Part shown: one piece after another, positions 36,355-45,240 of the stretch
How the letters are laid out: each line of letters starts with the position of its first letter
How positions within the stretch are numbered: position 1 is the stretch's first letter
DNA from: Streptomyces sp. R44
GTDB taxonomy: Bacteria > Actinomycetota > Actinomycetes > Streptomycetales > Streptomycetaceae
Direction of reading: 5' to 3'
Length of the DNA: 64,000 nt
NCBI RefSeq assembly: GCF_041053105.1
Contig: NZ_CP163444.1
Span: forward strand, 8,154,501 to 8,218,500
The notes under the pieces: generated by a model
Seen by the model: only the letters and a program-made list of their open reading frames with translations
Told to the model about the DNA's origin: nothing
Databases searched by the model: none
Made by a program: the position numbers and the translations under genes

Positions 36355-37524
36355 ATGGACTTCCGCTACACCCCCGAGCAGACCGAGCTCAAGGCGCGCG
36401 CCGCGGCCTACACCCGGCTCCTGATGCGGTACGAGGAGCAGTCCGAGGAAGCGGGCGGCCCGCTGCCGGCCGACACGGTGCGGGAGCTGACCCGGGCCGC
36501 GATCGACGCCGGCGTCTACGCCATCAACATGCCCGCCGAGTGGGGCGGCGCCGGACTCTCCCTGCTCGACCAGGTGATCGTCGAGGAGGAGTTCGGCAAG
36601 GTCACCAACTGCCTGTGGGACATTCCCTGGCGGCCCGCCAACGTCCTGGCGTACGGCACCGAGGCACAGCGCGAGAAGTACCTGCTGCCGGTGATCCGCG
36701 GCGAGCGCTTCGACGCCTTCGCCGTCACCGAGCCCGGGGCCGGATCCGACCCCGGATCGGGCACGAGCACCGCGACCCGCACGGCGGGCGGCTGGGTGCT
36801 GAACGGCGAGAAGTGGTTCGTCACCTGCGGCGACATCGCCGACTTCCTGCTTGTGCAGGCCGATGCCGGGCCGGACCGGGCGGCGACGCTGTTCCTCGTC
36901 GACAAGCAGGCCCCCGGTGTCGCGATGACCCGGGTGCCCCGCTTCATGCACTCCGCGGTGAACGGGCACCCCGAGTTCCGGTTCACCGACGTCTTCGTAC
37001 CCGACGAGGACGTGCTCGGCGGCGTCGGCAACGGCTACGAGCTGACGAAGGAGTGGTTCACCGACGAGCGGCTGATGATCGCCGCCCGGACCGTCGGCGC
37101 CGCCGAGAGGGCCCTGGAACTGGCCCGTGACTGGGCCGTCGGACGCCGTCAGTTCGGCTCCCGCATCGCCGACTTCCAGCTGATCCAGGGGATGCTCGCC
37201 GACTGCGCCGTCGACATCGCCGTCAACCGCGCCTACACCCACCAGATCGCCTGGGAGGCCGACCAGCCGCAGACCGACCGCAAGACCCTGCACGCCAAGG
37301 CCTCCACGGCGAAGCTCGCGGCGAGCGAGGCCGCCGGCCGGGTGGTCGACCGGTGCCTGCAGATCTTCGGCGGGCGAGGCTACGACCGCTCGTACCCGGT
37401 CGAGCGGATGTACCGCGAGCTGCGCGTCGACCGGATCTGGGAGGGCACCTCGGAGATCCAGCGGCTGATCATCGCCAACGAGCTGATCAAGCGCGGCACC
37501 GGGGCGCTGGCCCTGCCGCGCTGA
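36355..37524 (+). CDS. Acyl-CoA dehydrogenase, first of a tandem pair
   Basis: A 389-residue flavoenzyme of the acyl-CoA dehydrogenase family. FAD/substrate motifs YGTEAQREKYLLPVIRGE and AVTEPGAGSDPGS are present, and the C-terminal part has RQFGSRIADFQLIQGMLAD and QIFGGRGYDRSYPVER. The position where many members carry the catalytic Glu reads RIWEGTSEIQRLI. It is about 390 residues, the normal size. It introduces a double bond next to the thioester. It is a close sister of the following gene, and the two may form a mixed oligomer. Confidence 0.9.
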   Translation: MDFRYTPEQTELKARAAAYTRLLMRYEEQSEEAGGPLPADTVRELTRAAIDAGVYAINMPAEWGGAGLSLLDQVIVEEEFGKVTNCLWDIPWRPANVLAYGTEAQREKYLLPVIRGERFDAFAVTEPGAGSDPGSGTSTATRTAGGWVLNGEKWFVTCGDIADFLLVQADAGPDRAATLFLVDKQAPGVAMTRVPRFMHSAVNGHPEFRFTDVFVPDEDVLGGVGNGYELTKEWFTDERLMIAARTVGAAERALELARDWAVGRRQFGSRIADFQLIQGMLADCAVDIAVNRAYTHQIAWEADQPQTDRKTLHAKASTAKLAASEAAGRVVDRCLQIFGGRGYDRSYPVERMYRELRVDRIWEGTSEIQRLIIANELIKRGTGALALPR

Positions 37525-37588
37525 GCCCACTGCCCTGCCCCGACACCCCTCCCACACCCCCACCCACACCCGAGAGGACCAGCATCCC

Positions 37589-38761
37589 ATGGACTTCCGT
37601 CTCACCGCACGCCAGCAGGAGCTCAAGGAATCGGCCCGGCACCTCACCGAGTTCATCATGAAGTACGAGCTCGACTGCGAGGAGAACAACGGTCTGCCGC
37701 CGAGGGCCCACGCCGAGATCCGCGACGCCGTCCTCGACAGCGGCCTCCAGGCCGTCAACATGCCGGCCGAGTGGGGCGGTGCCGGACTCACCGTCCCCGA
37801 GCAGGTCGTCGTCCAGGAGGAACTGGGCCGGCTCACCGGCGCCCTGTGGGACATGGTGTGGCGGCCGGCCAACGCCCTCGCGCACTGCACGCCCGAGCAG
37901 CGCGAACGGTACCTCGTGCCCGTGATCCACGGGCGCCGGCGCGACTGCTACGCGGTCAGCGAGCCCGAGGCCGGCTCCGACCCGCAGAACCTGCGCACCA
38001 CCGCGACCCGGACCGCCGACGGCTGGGTGCTGAACGGCGAGAAGTGGTTCGTCACGGTGGGCGACCACGCCGACTTCATGATCGTGCTCGCCGCCGCGGG
38101 GGAGGAGCGGGCGCCGACGCTGTTCCTCGTGGACAAGGACACCCCGGGCATCGAGATGACCCGGGTGCCCCGCTGGATGCACACCTTCGTCTACGAACAC
38201 CCCGAGTTCACCTTCACCGACGTACGCCTGCCCGAGGACGCGGTGCTCGGCGGCGTCGGCAACGGCTACGACCTCACCCGCTCCTGGTTCTCCGAGGAGC
38301 GGCTGATGATCGCCGCCCGCACGATCGGGGCGGCCGAGAGGGCCCTGGAGCTCGCCCGTGACTGGGCCGTCGGACGCCGTCAGTTCGGCTCCCGCATCGC
38401 CGACTTCCAGCTGATCCAGGGGATGCTCGCCGACTCGGCCGTCGACATCGCCGTCAACCGCGCGTACACCCACCAGGTCGCCTGGGAGGTCGGCGAGGGC
38501 CGGACCGACCGCAGGACCCTGCACGCGAAGGCCGCGATCGCCAAGCTCGCGGCGAGCGAGGCGTCCGGCCGGGTGGTCGACCGGTGCCTGCAGATCTTCG
38601 GCGGGCGCGGCTACGACCGCTCGTACCCCGTCGAGCGTCTCTACCGGGAGCTGCGCGTCGACCGGATCTGGGAGGGCACCTCCGAGATCCAGCGGCTCAT
38701 CGTCGCGGGCGAACTCGTCAAGCGCGGGACGGGTGTCCTGCAACTGCCGGTGACCCCGTGA
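37589..38761 (+). CDS. Acyl-CoA dehydrogenase, second of a tandem pair
   Basis: A 390-residue sister of the preceding gene. It keeps the same motifs (AVSEPEAGSDPQN, RQFGSRIADFQLIQGMLAD, QIFGGRGYDRSYPVER, RIWEGTSEIQRLI). An 82-base stretch (38354-38435) is identical at the DNA level to 37123-37204, although flanking parts have diverged; this suggests gene conversion or recent duplication. The pair may act on successive intermediates or as unlike subunits. The stop overlaps the next gene as GTGA. Confidence 0.9.
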   Translation: MDFRLTARQQELKESARHLTEFIMKYELDCEENNGLPPRAHAEIRDAVLDSGLQAVNMPAEWGGAGLTVPEQVVVQEELGRLTGALWDMVWRPANALAHCTPEQRERYLVPVIHGRRRDCYAVSEPEAGSDPQNLRTTATRTADGWVLNGEKWFVTVGDHADFMIVLAAAGEERAPTLFLVDKDTPGIEMTRVPRWMHTFVYEHPEFTFTDVRLPEDAVLGGVGNGYDLTRSWFSEERLMIAARTIGAAERALELARDWAVGRRQFGSRIADFQLIQGMLADSAVDIAVNRAYTHQVAWEVGEGRTDRRTLHAKAAIAKLAASEASGRVVDRCLQIFGGRGYDRSYPVERLYRELRVDRIWEGTSEIQRLIVAGELVKRGTGVLQLPVTP

Positions 38762-39648
38762 GCGACCTCGCCCGGGTGGGGATCGTGGGCTGCGGGCTCA
38801 TGGGCTCCGGCATCGCCGAGGTCTGCGCCCGCGCCGGACGCGACGTCGTGGTGGTGGAGACCGGACCGGCGGCCGCCGAGGCCGGACTGCGGCGGATCAC
38901 CCGCTCGCTGGAACGGGCCGCGGCGGCCGGCCGGCTGACCGCGGCCGAACATCGCGCCGCGGCGGGCCGGATCGCGGTGACCACCGACATGGCGCGGCTC
39001 GCCGACCGCGATCTGGTCGTCGAGGCGGTGGCGGAGGACGAGCGGGCGAAGACCGAGGTCTTCGCCCGGCTCGACGCCGTCGTGGAGCGCCGGGACGCCG
39101 TCCTGGCGACCAACACCTCGTCCCTGCCCGTCATCAGGCTGGCGGCCGCCACCTCGCGGCCGTCCCAGGTCGTCGGCCTGCACTTCTTCAACCCGGTGCC
39201 GCGGCTGCCGCTGGTGGAACTGGTTCCCTCGCTGCTCACCGGAGAGGACACCGTCCGGCGCGCGAGGGCCTTCGCCGCCGACGTCCTCGGCAAGGAGGTC
39301 GTGCACGCCCGGGACCGGGCGGGGTTCGTCGTCAACGCCCTGCTCGTGCCGTACCTGCTGGCAGCGGTACGGATGGCCGAGTCCGGTGCGGCGTCGGCCG
39401 AGGACATCGACCGGGCCATGACCCTGGGCTGCGCCCATCCGCTCGGCCCGCTCGCCCTGGCCGACCTGATCGGTCTGGACACGGTGCGGGCCATCGCCCG
39501 GTCGATGTACGCGGAGTACCGCGAGCCGCAGTACGCCCCGCCGCCGCTGCTGGCCCGGATGGTGGAAGCGGGGCGGCTCGGCAGGAAGGCGGGCCGGGGC
39601 TTCCACACGTACCCGGGGCGCCCGACCGGGCAGGATGGGCAGGGATGA
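38758..39648 (+). CDS. 3-Hydroxyacyl-CoA dehydrogenase (3-hydroxybutyryl-CoA type)
   Basis: A 296-residue NAD(P)-dependent enzyme. The nucleotide-binding motif is at the N-terminus (VGIVGCGLMGSGIAEVCARAG). The catalytic His region is GLHFFNPVPRLPLVELV and the C-terminal helical domain includes DIDRAMTLGCAHPLGPLALAD. It would oxidise a 3-hydroxyacyl-CoA, following the dehydrogenases. No enoyl-CoA hydratase or thiolase gene lies in this operon, so those steps must come from elsewhere or not be needed. Confidence 0.92.
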   Translation: MSDLARVGIVGCGLMGSGIAEVCARAGRDVVVVETGPAAAEAGLRRITRSLERAAAAGRLTAAEHRAAAGRIAVTTDMARLADRDLVVEAVAEDERAKTEVFARLDAVVERRDAVLATNTSSLPVIRLAAATSRPSQVVGLHFFNPVPRLPLVELVPSLLTGEDTVRRARAFAADVLGKEVVHARDRAGFVVNALLVPYLLAAVRMAESGAASAEDIDRAMTLGCAHPLGPLALADLIGLDTVRAIARSMYAEYREPQYAPPPLLARMVEAGRLGRKAGRGFHTYPGRPTGQDGQG

Positions 39649-39685
39649 CAGTCCGGGACGGAGACCGAAAGCGGGAGATGCCGAC

Positions 39686-40297
39686 GTGACCAAGGCGGAG
39701 CGCGCACTCGAGACACGGGAGCGAATCCTCAGGGCCGCGTGCGAGGTGATCGCGGACATCGGGTTCGAGAACGTCAGCATGCGCAAGGTCGCCGAGCACG
39801 CGGGGGTGTCGAAGGCGCTGCTGCACTACCACTTCGACACCCGCGAGAAGCTCTTCGCCGAGGCGATGACGCACTCGTTCGCCCAGACCGGCACGGACCT
39901 CGACGGCGGCGACGCCGACCTGCCGGCCGGCGTCCTGCTCGCGCGCATCGTGCGCACCATGCTGCCCACGGACGAGGAGCTGCGCCAGGACTGGAAACTG
40001 TGGCAGGAGCTGTGGGTGCGCGCACAACGCGACGACGCGGCCCGGCAGCTCGCCGTCGACCTGTACGACCAGCTCCACGCCTGGGTCGGCGGCGCGGTGG
40101 AACGCGGCGTCGCGTCGGGCGAGTTCGCCCCCTGCGACGTCGCCGCGATCAGCACCCTGATCCTGGCGCTCTGTGACGGCCTGGGCATTCGCGTGATGCT
40201 CGCCGACCCCCATGTCGACCTGTCCACGGCCCGGTCGACGATCTGGTCGGCCATCGCCCCGTCGCTGGGCATCCCTCCCGCCTTCCCCGAGGCCTGA
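39686..40297 (+). CDS. TetR family regulator of the divergent catabolic operons
   Basis: A 203-residue TetR protein. The GTG at 39686 is preceded by GGGAG 8 bases away; an upstream ATG at 39635 would overlap the previous gene and lacks a ribosome site. The helix-turn-helix is MRKVAEHAGVSKALLHYHF around residues 33-51. The ligand domain is about 150 residues. As last gene of the rightward operon it would be induced along with it, fitting an autoregulated repressor that binds the tandem palindromes at 31887-31934. A CoA ester or the imported amine could be the inducer. Confidence 0.85.
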   Translation: MTKAERALETRERILRAACEVIADIGFENVSMRKVAEHAGVSKALLHYHFDTREKLFAEAMTHSFAQTGTDLDGGDADLPAGVLLARIVRTMLPTDEELRQDWKLWQELWVRAQRDDAARQLAVDLYDQLHAWVGGAVERGVASGEFAPCDVAAISTLILALCDGLGIRVMLADPHVDLSTARSTIWSAIAPSLGIPPAFPEA

Positions 40298-40376
40298 CCC
40301 GGCGGCACCCGGGAAGCGGCAGGCCGACCGGCCGGTGGTACGGTCCCGGGCATCCGCCGGCCGAGGCTCCGTGAGC

Positions 40377-40410
40377 GGCGCCCCTGTCCGGGTGTCCGGG
40401 CAGGGGCGCC
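40377..40410. terminator. Bidirectional terminator hairpin
   Basis: A 10-base-pair stem (GGCGCCCCTG with its complement) around a 14-base loop that contains a smaller self-complementary part. It ends the rightward operon and the converging glpD unit. Confidence 0.7.
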
Positions 40411-40417
40411 GTGTCGT

Positions 40418-41995
40418 TCACCCCACCTGGGCCGTACGGGCGAGGGCGTCGCGGGCCGCTTCCTCGGCGGTGGCGCGGTCCTCCGGGACCAGGCCGATGC
40501 GTGTGCGGCGGTCGAGGAGGTCGGAGGTGTCGAGGGCGCCTTCGTGGCGGACGGCCCACACGAGTTCGGCGCCGGTGACGGGGTGGCCGGGGACGACGGG
40601 TGCGGCGAGTGCGGGGTCCGCGACGCCGAGGGCGTGGACGGCCGGTGCCTCGGAGCCGTACCGCTGGACGAGGCGGGACGGCACGTCGAGTGCGGCCAGG
40701 GTCTGCGGCCCGGCGGCGCCGACGAGGGGCAGTGAGGCAGTGCGGCACGGACCGGCGGTCAGGCCGCGGGCGGCCACGGCCGCGTCGACGGCGTCCTGGG
40801 CCATGCGGCGGTAGGTGGTCAGCTTGCCGCCGACGACGGTGATCACGCCGTCGGGCGACGTGAGCACGGCGTGCTTGCGCGAGATGTCGGCGGTGCTGCC
40901 CTCCGAGTCCCGGGTGTCGAGCAGGGGCCGCAGTCCGGCGAAGGCCCCGACCACGTCCGAGCGGTGGACGGTGACGTCGAGGGCGGAGCCGAGGACGTCG
41001 AGGAGGAAGCCGATGTCGGTCTCGGGGACCTCGGGCACGTCGGGGATGTCGCCGTCGACGGGCTCGTCGGTGAGGCCGACGTACACCCGCCCGTCGCCCT
41101 GCGGCAGGACGAGGACGAAGCGGTTCGTCTCGCCGGGGATCGGGATGTGCAGTCCGGCGGAGAGCCGGCCGAGGGTTTCGGAACGCAGCACCAGATGGGT
41201 GCCGCGCGAGGGGCGGAGGCGTACGTCGTCGACGAGGCCGCCCGCCCAGACTCCGGCCGCGTTGATGACGGCACGTGCGCGGATGCGCAGCTCCTGACCG
41301 GTGGTCTCGTCACGGACCAGCGCGCCGTCGTCGTGGAGTTCCAGCGCTCGGGTACGGGTGAGGACGCGGGCGCCGTGGGCGGCGGCGGTGCGGGCGATCG
41401 CGGTGACCAGGCGCGCGTCGTCGGAGAGTTTGCCGTCCCAGGACAGGAGGCCGCCGCGGAGCCCGACGGGGCGCAGGGCCGGGGCGAGGTGGCGGGTCTC
41501 GACGGCGGACAGTGTGCGCGGCTGCGGCAGCGTGCGGCGCGAGGTGCGGGCGCCGACGCGCAGCAGGTCGCCCGCGACGAATCCGGCGCGGGCGAGGGCG
41601 GCCTGGCCGCGGCTGACGAGGGGGGTGAGGGGCAGCACGAAGGGCTGGGCGCGGACGAGGTGGGGGGCGGTGCGCTCCATGAGGATGCCGCGTTCGACGG
41701 CGCTCTCGTGGGCGACGTCGAGCTGCCCGGACGCGAGGTAGCGCAGTCCGCCGTGGATCAGCTTGGAGCTCCAGCGGGACGTGCCGAACGCGAGGTCGTG
41801 CGCGTCGATCGCGGCGACGCGGAGACCGCGGGTGGCGGCGTCGAGCGCGGCTCCGGCTCCGGTGGCGCCGAGCCCGACGACGAGTACGTCGACGACGTCG
41901 CCGTCGGCGAGCTGCTCCAGTTCGCGCCGGCGCCGTTCGGCGTTCAGCGAGGAGCCGGGCAGGGTGATGCCGCTCGTGGGGTTCACGGGGTTCAT
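40418..41995 (-). CDS. glpD: Glycerol-3-phosphate dehydrogenase, FAD-dependent
   Basis: A 525-residue GlpD. The FAD motif is VVGLGATGAGAALDAATRG near residue 38, followed by FGTSRWSSKLIHGGLRYL, a GlpD hallmark. The C-terminal domain is also present. The enzyme oxidises glycerol-3-phosphate to dihydroxyacetone phosphate at the membrane. It is translated after a TetR gene with ATGA overlap. The neighbouring divergent alkyl-DHAP-synthase-like gene would use the same DHAP pool. Confidence 0.93.
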   Translation of the reverse strand: MNPVNPTSGITLPGSSLNAERRRRELEQLADGDVVDVLVVGLGATGAGAALDAATRGLRVAAIDAHDLAFGTSRWSSKLIHGGLRYLASGQLDVAHESAVERGILMERTAPHLVRAQPFVLPLTPLVSRGQAALARAGFVAGDLLRVGARTSRRTLPQPRTLSAVETRHLAPALRPVGLRGGLLSWDGKLSDDARLVTAIARTAAAHGARVLTRTRALELHDDGALVRDETTGQELRIRARAVINAAGVWAGGLVDDVRLRPSRGTHLVLRSETLGRLSAGLHIPIPGETNRFVLVLPQGDGRVYVGLTDEPVDGDIPDVPEVPETDIGFLLDVLGSALDVTVHRSDVVGAFAGLRPLLDTRDSEGSTADISRKHAVLTSPDGVITVVGGKLTTYRRMAQDAVDAAVAARGLTAGPCRTASLPLVGAAGPQTLAALDVPSRLVQRYGSEAPAVHALGVADPALAAPVVPGHPVTGAELVWAVRHEGALDTSDLLDRRTRIGLVPEDRATAEEAARDALARTAQVG

Positions 41996-42591
41996 GGCGT
42001 GAGGGTCCTCTCAAGGAGGGTGCGCAGCTCGTCCAGGAAGGCGGCTTCGCTCAGTTCGGGATCGGTCTCGTCGGTCATGGTGCGCAGCGAGAGCGTGAAG
42101 GACTGGACGACGAGCAGCAGGGACCGGGCCTGCAGGTCGGGCTGGACACGGCGTACGGAGCCGTCCTCGTGGCCGTCCTCGAGGGCCGTGTGGAGCAGCC
42201 CGAGCAGGGCGTCCTGGCTGGCTCCCCGCCGGTCGAGGATGTACGGCAGCAGCAGCTCGGGGTCGACGTCGAGGATCTTGTGGAACAGCGGGTGGGCCCG
42301 GAACGCCGCGGCTCCGGCGACGAGCCCCTCGACGATCCGGTCCCGCTGGGGCCGGTCGTCCTCGTCGAGCGGCATGGCGCCGGCGGCGACGGCGATCCAC
42401 TCACGGGTCATCAGGTCGCCGACGAGGCTGCGTACATCGGGCCAGCGCCGGTACAGCGTCATCCGGGACACGCCCGCGCGCCGGGCGACGTCGGTGAGGG
42501 TGGTCCGGCGCACGCCGACGGCGAGCACGCAGTCGCGTGCGGCGTCGAGTACGGGATCTGCGTCCGCATGGTTGTGACGAATGGGCGTCAT
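41992..42591 (-). CDS. TetR family transcriptional regulator
   Basis: A 199-residue repressor. The helix-turn-helix is TTLTDVARRAGVSRMTLYRR around residues 30-49. It lies upstream of glpD in one operon and is divergent from the FAD oxidase gene at 42666. The 74-base intergenic region is short enough for one operator to affect both promoters; CTGTCACAG at about 42594-42602 is a minor inverted repeat there. Ligand unknown. Confidence 0.88.
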   Translation of the reverse strand: MTPIRHNHADADPVLDAARDCVLAVGVRRTTLTDVARRAGVSRMTLYRRWPDVRSLVGDLMTREWIAVAAGAMPLDEDDRPQRDRIVEGLVAGAAAFRAHPLFHKILDVDPELLLPYILDRRGASQDALLGLLHTALEDGHEDGSVRRVQPDLQARSLLLVVQSFTLSLRTMTDETDPELSEAAFLDELRTLLERTLTP

Positions 42592-42665
42592 CTGTCACAG
42601 TGTAATGCCAGCGCAGGCCGAGTGGCAGCGCCGTTCGTGAACCAGACCGTGAGGAACCTCTCGAA

Positions 42666-44261
42666 GTGGACATGTTGTGGAGCGGCTGGGGCGACCCGGC
42701 CAAGGCGGCGCCCCTGCCCGAATCGGTGACCGGCCTGCTGCGGGACCTGCTCGGCGTCACCCCGCGCGAGAGCGGCCCGTCCGCCCTCGCCGACATCGAC
42801 GTGCCCGCCCCGGCACTGACCGACGAGGCGAGCGCCGCCCTGCGCGCCGCCGTCCCCGCACCGGACGGCGTACGCGACGACGCCGAGAGCCGCATCCGGC
42901 ACACCCGCGGCAAGTCGACCCCCGACCTGCTCCGTATCCGTGCCGGCGAGGTCGACGACATCCCGGCCGCCGTCGTCCTCCCCGGCAGCCACGACGAGGT
43001 CCTCGCCGTCCTCGCGGCCTGCGCCGAACACGGCGTCTCCGCCGTCCCGTTCGGCGGTGGCACCTCGGTCGTCGGCGGCCTCACGCCCACCACGAAGCGA
43101 CCCTTCGTCGCCCTGGACCTCCGCCGGCTCGACCGGCTCCTCGCCGTCGACGAGGTGTCCCGCACCGCGATCCTGCAGCCCGGTCTGCGCGGCCCGCAGG
43201 CGGAGGCCCTCCTCAACGCGCAGGGCTGGACGCTCGGCCACTTCCCGCAGTCCTTCGAATGGGCCTCCGTCGGCGGCTTCGCCGCGGCCCGCTCCAGCGG
43301 CCAGGCCTCGGCCGGCTACGGACGCTTCGACGAGATGGTCCTCGGCCTGACCGTCGCCACCCCCGAAGGCACCCTGGAGACGGGCCGGGCCCCCCGCTCG
43401 GCGGCCGGCCCCGACCTGCGCCAGCTCGTCCTCGGCTCCGAGGGCGCCCTCGGCGTGATCACCGCCGTGACCGTACGCATCCGCCCCCTGCCGAAGAAGC
43501 GGATCTACGAGGGCTGGCGCTTCGCCTCCTTCGAGGCCGGTACCGCCGCCCTGCGCCGGCTCGCCCAGGACGGCCCCCGGCCCACCGTGCTGCGCCTGTC
43601 CGACGAGTCGGAGACCTTCATCGGCCTCGCGCAGCCGGACGCCATCGGCGACACCGCACTCCCCGAGCACCCGGGCTGCATGGCCATCGTCGGCTTCGAG
43701 GGCACCGAGGAGGAGACGGCCGCCCGCCGCGCCGCCGCCCGTGAGGTCCTCCTCGCCTGCGACGGCGAGTTCATCGGTGAGGAGGCCGGCGACAAGTGGG
43801 AGCACGGCCGCTACAACGCGCCCTACCTGCGCGACGCGCTGCTCGACGCCGGCGCGTTCGCCGAGACGCTGGAGACGGCCGCCTTCTGGTCCGCGATCCC
43901 CGGCCTGTACACCGCGGTACGCGAGGCGCTGACCAGCACCCTCACCGAGGCGGGCACCCCGCCGCTCGTCATGTGCCACATCTCCCACACGTACGAGAAC
44001 GGCGCCTCGCTGTACTTCACCGTGGTCTCCGCGCAGGGCGAGGACGCCGTCGCGCACTGGGCGCCGGTGAAGCGGGCGGCCAACGACGCGATCCTGGCGG
44101 CGGGCGGCACCATCAGCCACCACCACGGCGTCGGCACCGACCACCGCGACTGGTACGCCCGCGAGATCGGCCCCCTCGGCATCCGCATGCTCCAGGCCGT
44201 CAAGGCCGAGATCGACCCGTCCGGCGTGCTGAGCCCCGGGGTCCTGATCCCCGTCCGCTGA
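42666..44261 (+). CDS. FAD-linked oxidase (alkyl-DHAP synthase-like)
   Basis: A 531-residue flavoprotein of the vanillyl-alcohol-oxidase/PCMH family. The FAD-binding segment is VPFGGGTSVVGGL near residue 138. The second part has GSEGALGVITAVTVRIRPLP, and the C-terminus has the SHHHGVGTDHRDW triad of histidines typical of alkyldihydroxyacetonephosphate synthase. Together with glpD on one side and a lipid kinase on the other, a role in ether-lipid or glycerophosphate-derived lipid metabolism is suggested. Many bacterial members have not been tested. Start is GTG 42666 or ATG 42672. Confidence 0.85.
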   Translation: MDMLWSGWGDPAKAAPLPESVTGLLRDLLGVTPRESGPSALADIDVPAPALTDEASAALRAAVPAPDGVRDDAESRIRHTRGKSTPDLLRIRAGEVDDIPAAVVLPGSHDEVLAVLAACAEHGVSAVPFGGGTSVVGGLTPTTKRPFVALDLRRLDRLLAVDEVSRTAILQPGLRGPQAEALLNAQGWTLGHFPQSFEWASVGGFAAARSSGQASAGYGRFDEMVLGLTVATPEGTLETGRAPRSAAGPDLRQLVLGSEGALGVITAVTVRIRPLPKKRIYEGWRFASFEAGTAALRRLAQDGPRPTVLRLSDESETFIGLAQPDAIGDTALPEHPGCMAIVGFEGTEEETAARRAAAREVLLACDGEFIGEEAGDKWEHGRYNAPYLRDALLDAGAFAETLETAAFWSAIPGLYTAVREALTSTLTEAGTPPLVMCHISHTYENGASLYFTVVSAQGEDAVAHWAPVKRAANDAILAAGGTISHHHGVGTDHRDWYAREIGPLGIRMLQAVKAEIDPSGVLSPGVLIPVR

Positions 44262-44322
44262 GCACCACCCCTGAAACCCCTCCCTCCCGAACTCCCTCTT
44301 CTGCCGTCCGGAGGCCAGATCC

Positions 44323-45204
44323 ATGCGACAGTTCACCGCCGTCGTCAACCCCACCGCGGGGGGTTCCAGCGGCACTGCGGGCCTGCTCCCGGTGGCCCGG
44401 CTGCTGCGGGAGGCGGGCGCGCGGCTCGACACCGTCTACAGCCGCAGCCTGGAACACGCACAGGAACTCGCCCGGGAGGCCGGGGCGAAGGGGCACGTCG
44501 TGCTCGCCGTCGGCGGTGACGGCATGGCCGGCACCATCGGCGGCGCGCTCAGCGGCACGGACACGGTCTTCGGCCTGGTCCCCGCGGGCCGCGGCAACGA
44601 CTTCGCGCGCGCCCTGGGGCTCCCCACCGACGCCCCGGGCCTCGCCCAGGTGCTGCTCGACGGTGAACCGCGGGCCGTCGACACCATCCAGGTGGAGTCC
44701 GCGAAGCACGCGGGGACCTGCATCCTGGGCAGCGTGTACGCGGGTGTCGACGCGGTGGCCAACCGGCACGCCAACGCCTCGCGTCTGCTGCGCGGCGCGG
44801 CCTCCTACTACGCCGGCGGCCTCCGGGCGGTCCTCGCCTGGAAGCCCGCCGCGTACCGCATCACGATCGACGGGATCCGGCACGAGCGCACCGGCTACAC
44901 CGTCGTCGCGGCCAACTCCGGCTTCTACGGCTTCGGGAGGAACATCGCACCGGGCGCGCGCGTCGACGACGGCCTCCTCGACGTCGTGGTGATCAAGGAG
45001 GCGCCCAAGCGTCTCTTCTTCGCCATGATGAACGAACTGAAGACGGGCGCGCACGTGAACCGTCCTCAGATCGAGATCCTGCGCGGCAAGGAGGTCCGCA
45101 TCGAAGCCGACCGCCCCCTGCCGTACGGCGCGGACGGCGAGGTCGACGCGACCCTGCCGGTCACCCTCAGGGTGAGGCCCGCGGCCCTGCGCGTACTGGC
45201 CTGA
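44323..45204 (+). CDS. Diacylglycerol kinase family lipid kinase
   Basis: A 293-residue enzyme with the DAGK catalytic domain at the N-terminus: NPTAGGSSG, VGGDGMAGT (nucleotide-binding GGDG) and VPAGRGNDFAR. The C-terminal beta-sandwich includes ANSGFYGFGRNI and EVRIEADRPLPYGADGE. It phosphorylates a lipid alcohol such as diacylglycerol with ATP. The gene follows the FAD oxidase by 61 bases in the same direction. Confidence 0.9.
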   Translation: MRQFTAVVNPTAGGSSGTAGLLPVARLLREAGARLDTVYSRSLEHAQELAREAGAKGHVVLAVGGDGMAGTIGGALSGTDTVFGLVPAGRGNDFARALGLPTDAPGLAQVLLDGEPRAVDTIQVESAKHAGTCILGSVYAGVDAVANRHANASRLLRGAASYYAGGLRAVLAWKPAAYRITIDGIRHERTGYTVVAANSGFYGFGRNIAPGARVDDGLLDVVVIKEAPKRLFFAMMNELKTGAHVNRPQIEILRGKEVRIEADRPLPYGADGEVDATLPVTLRVRPAALRVLA

Positions 45205-45240
45205 CCCCGGCGCGGAACCGCTCGCGGCCGGCGGGCCGGA

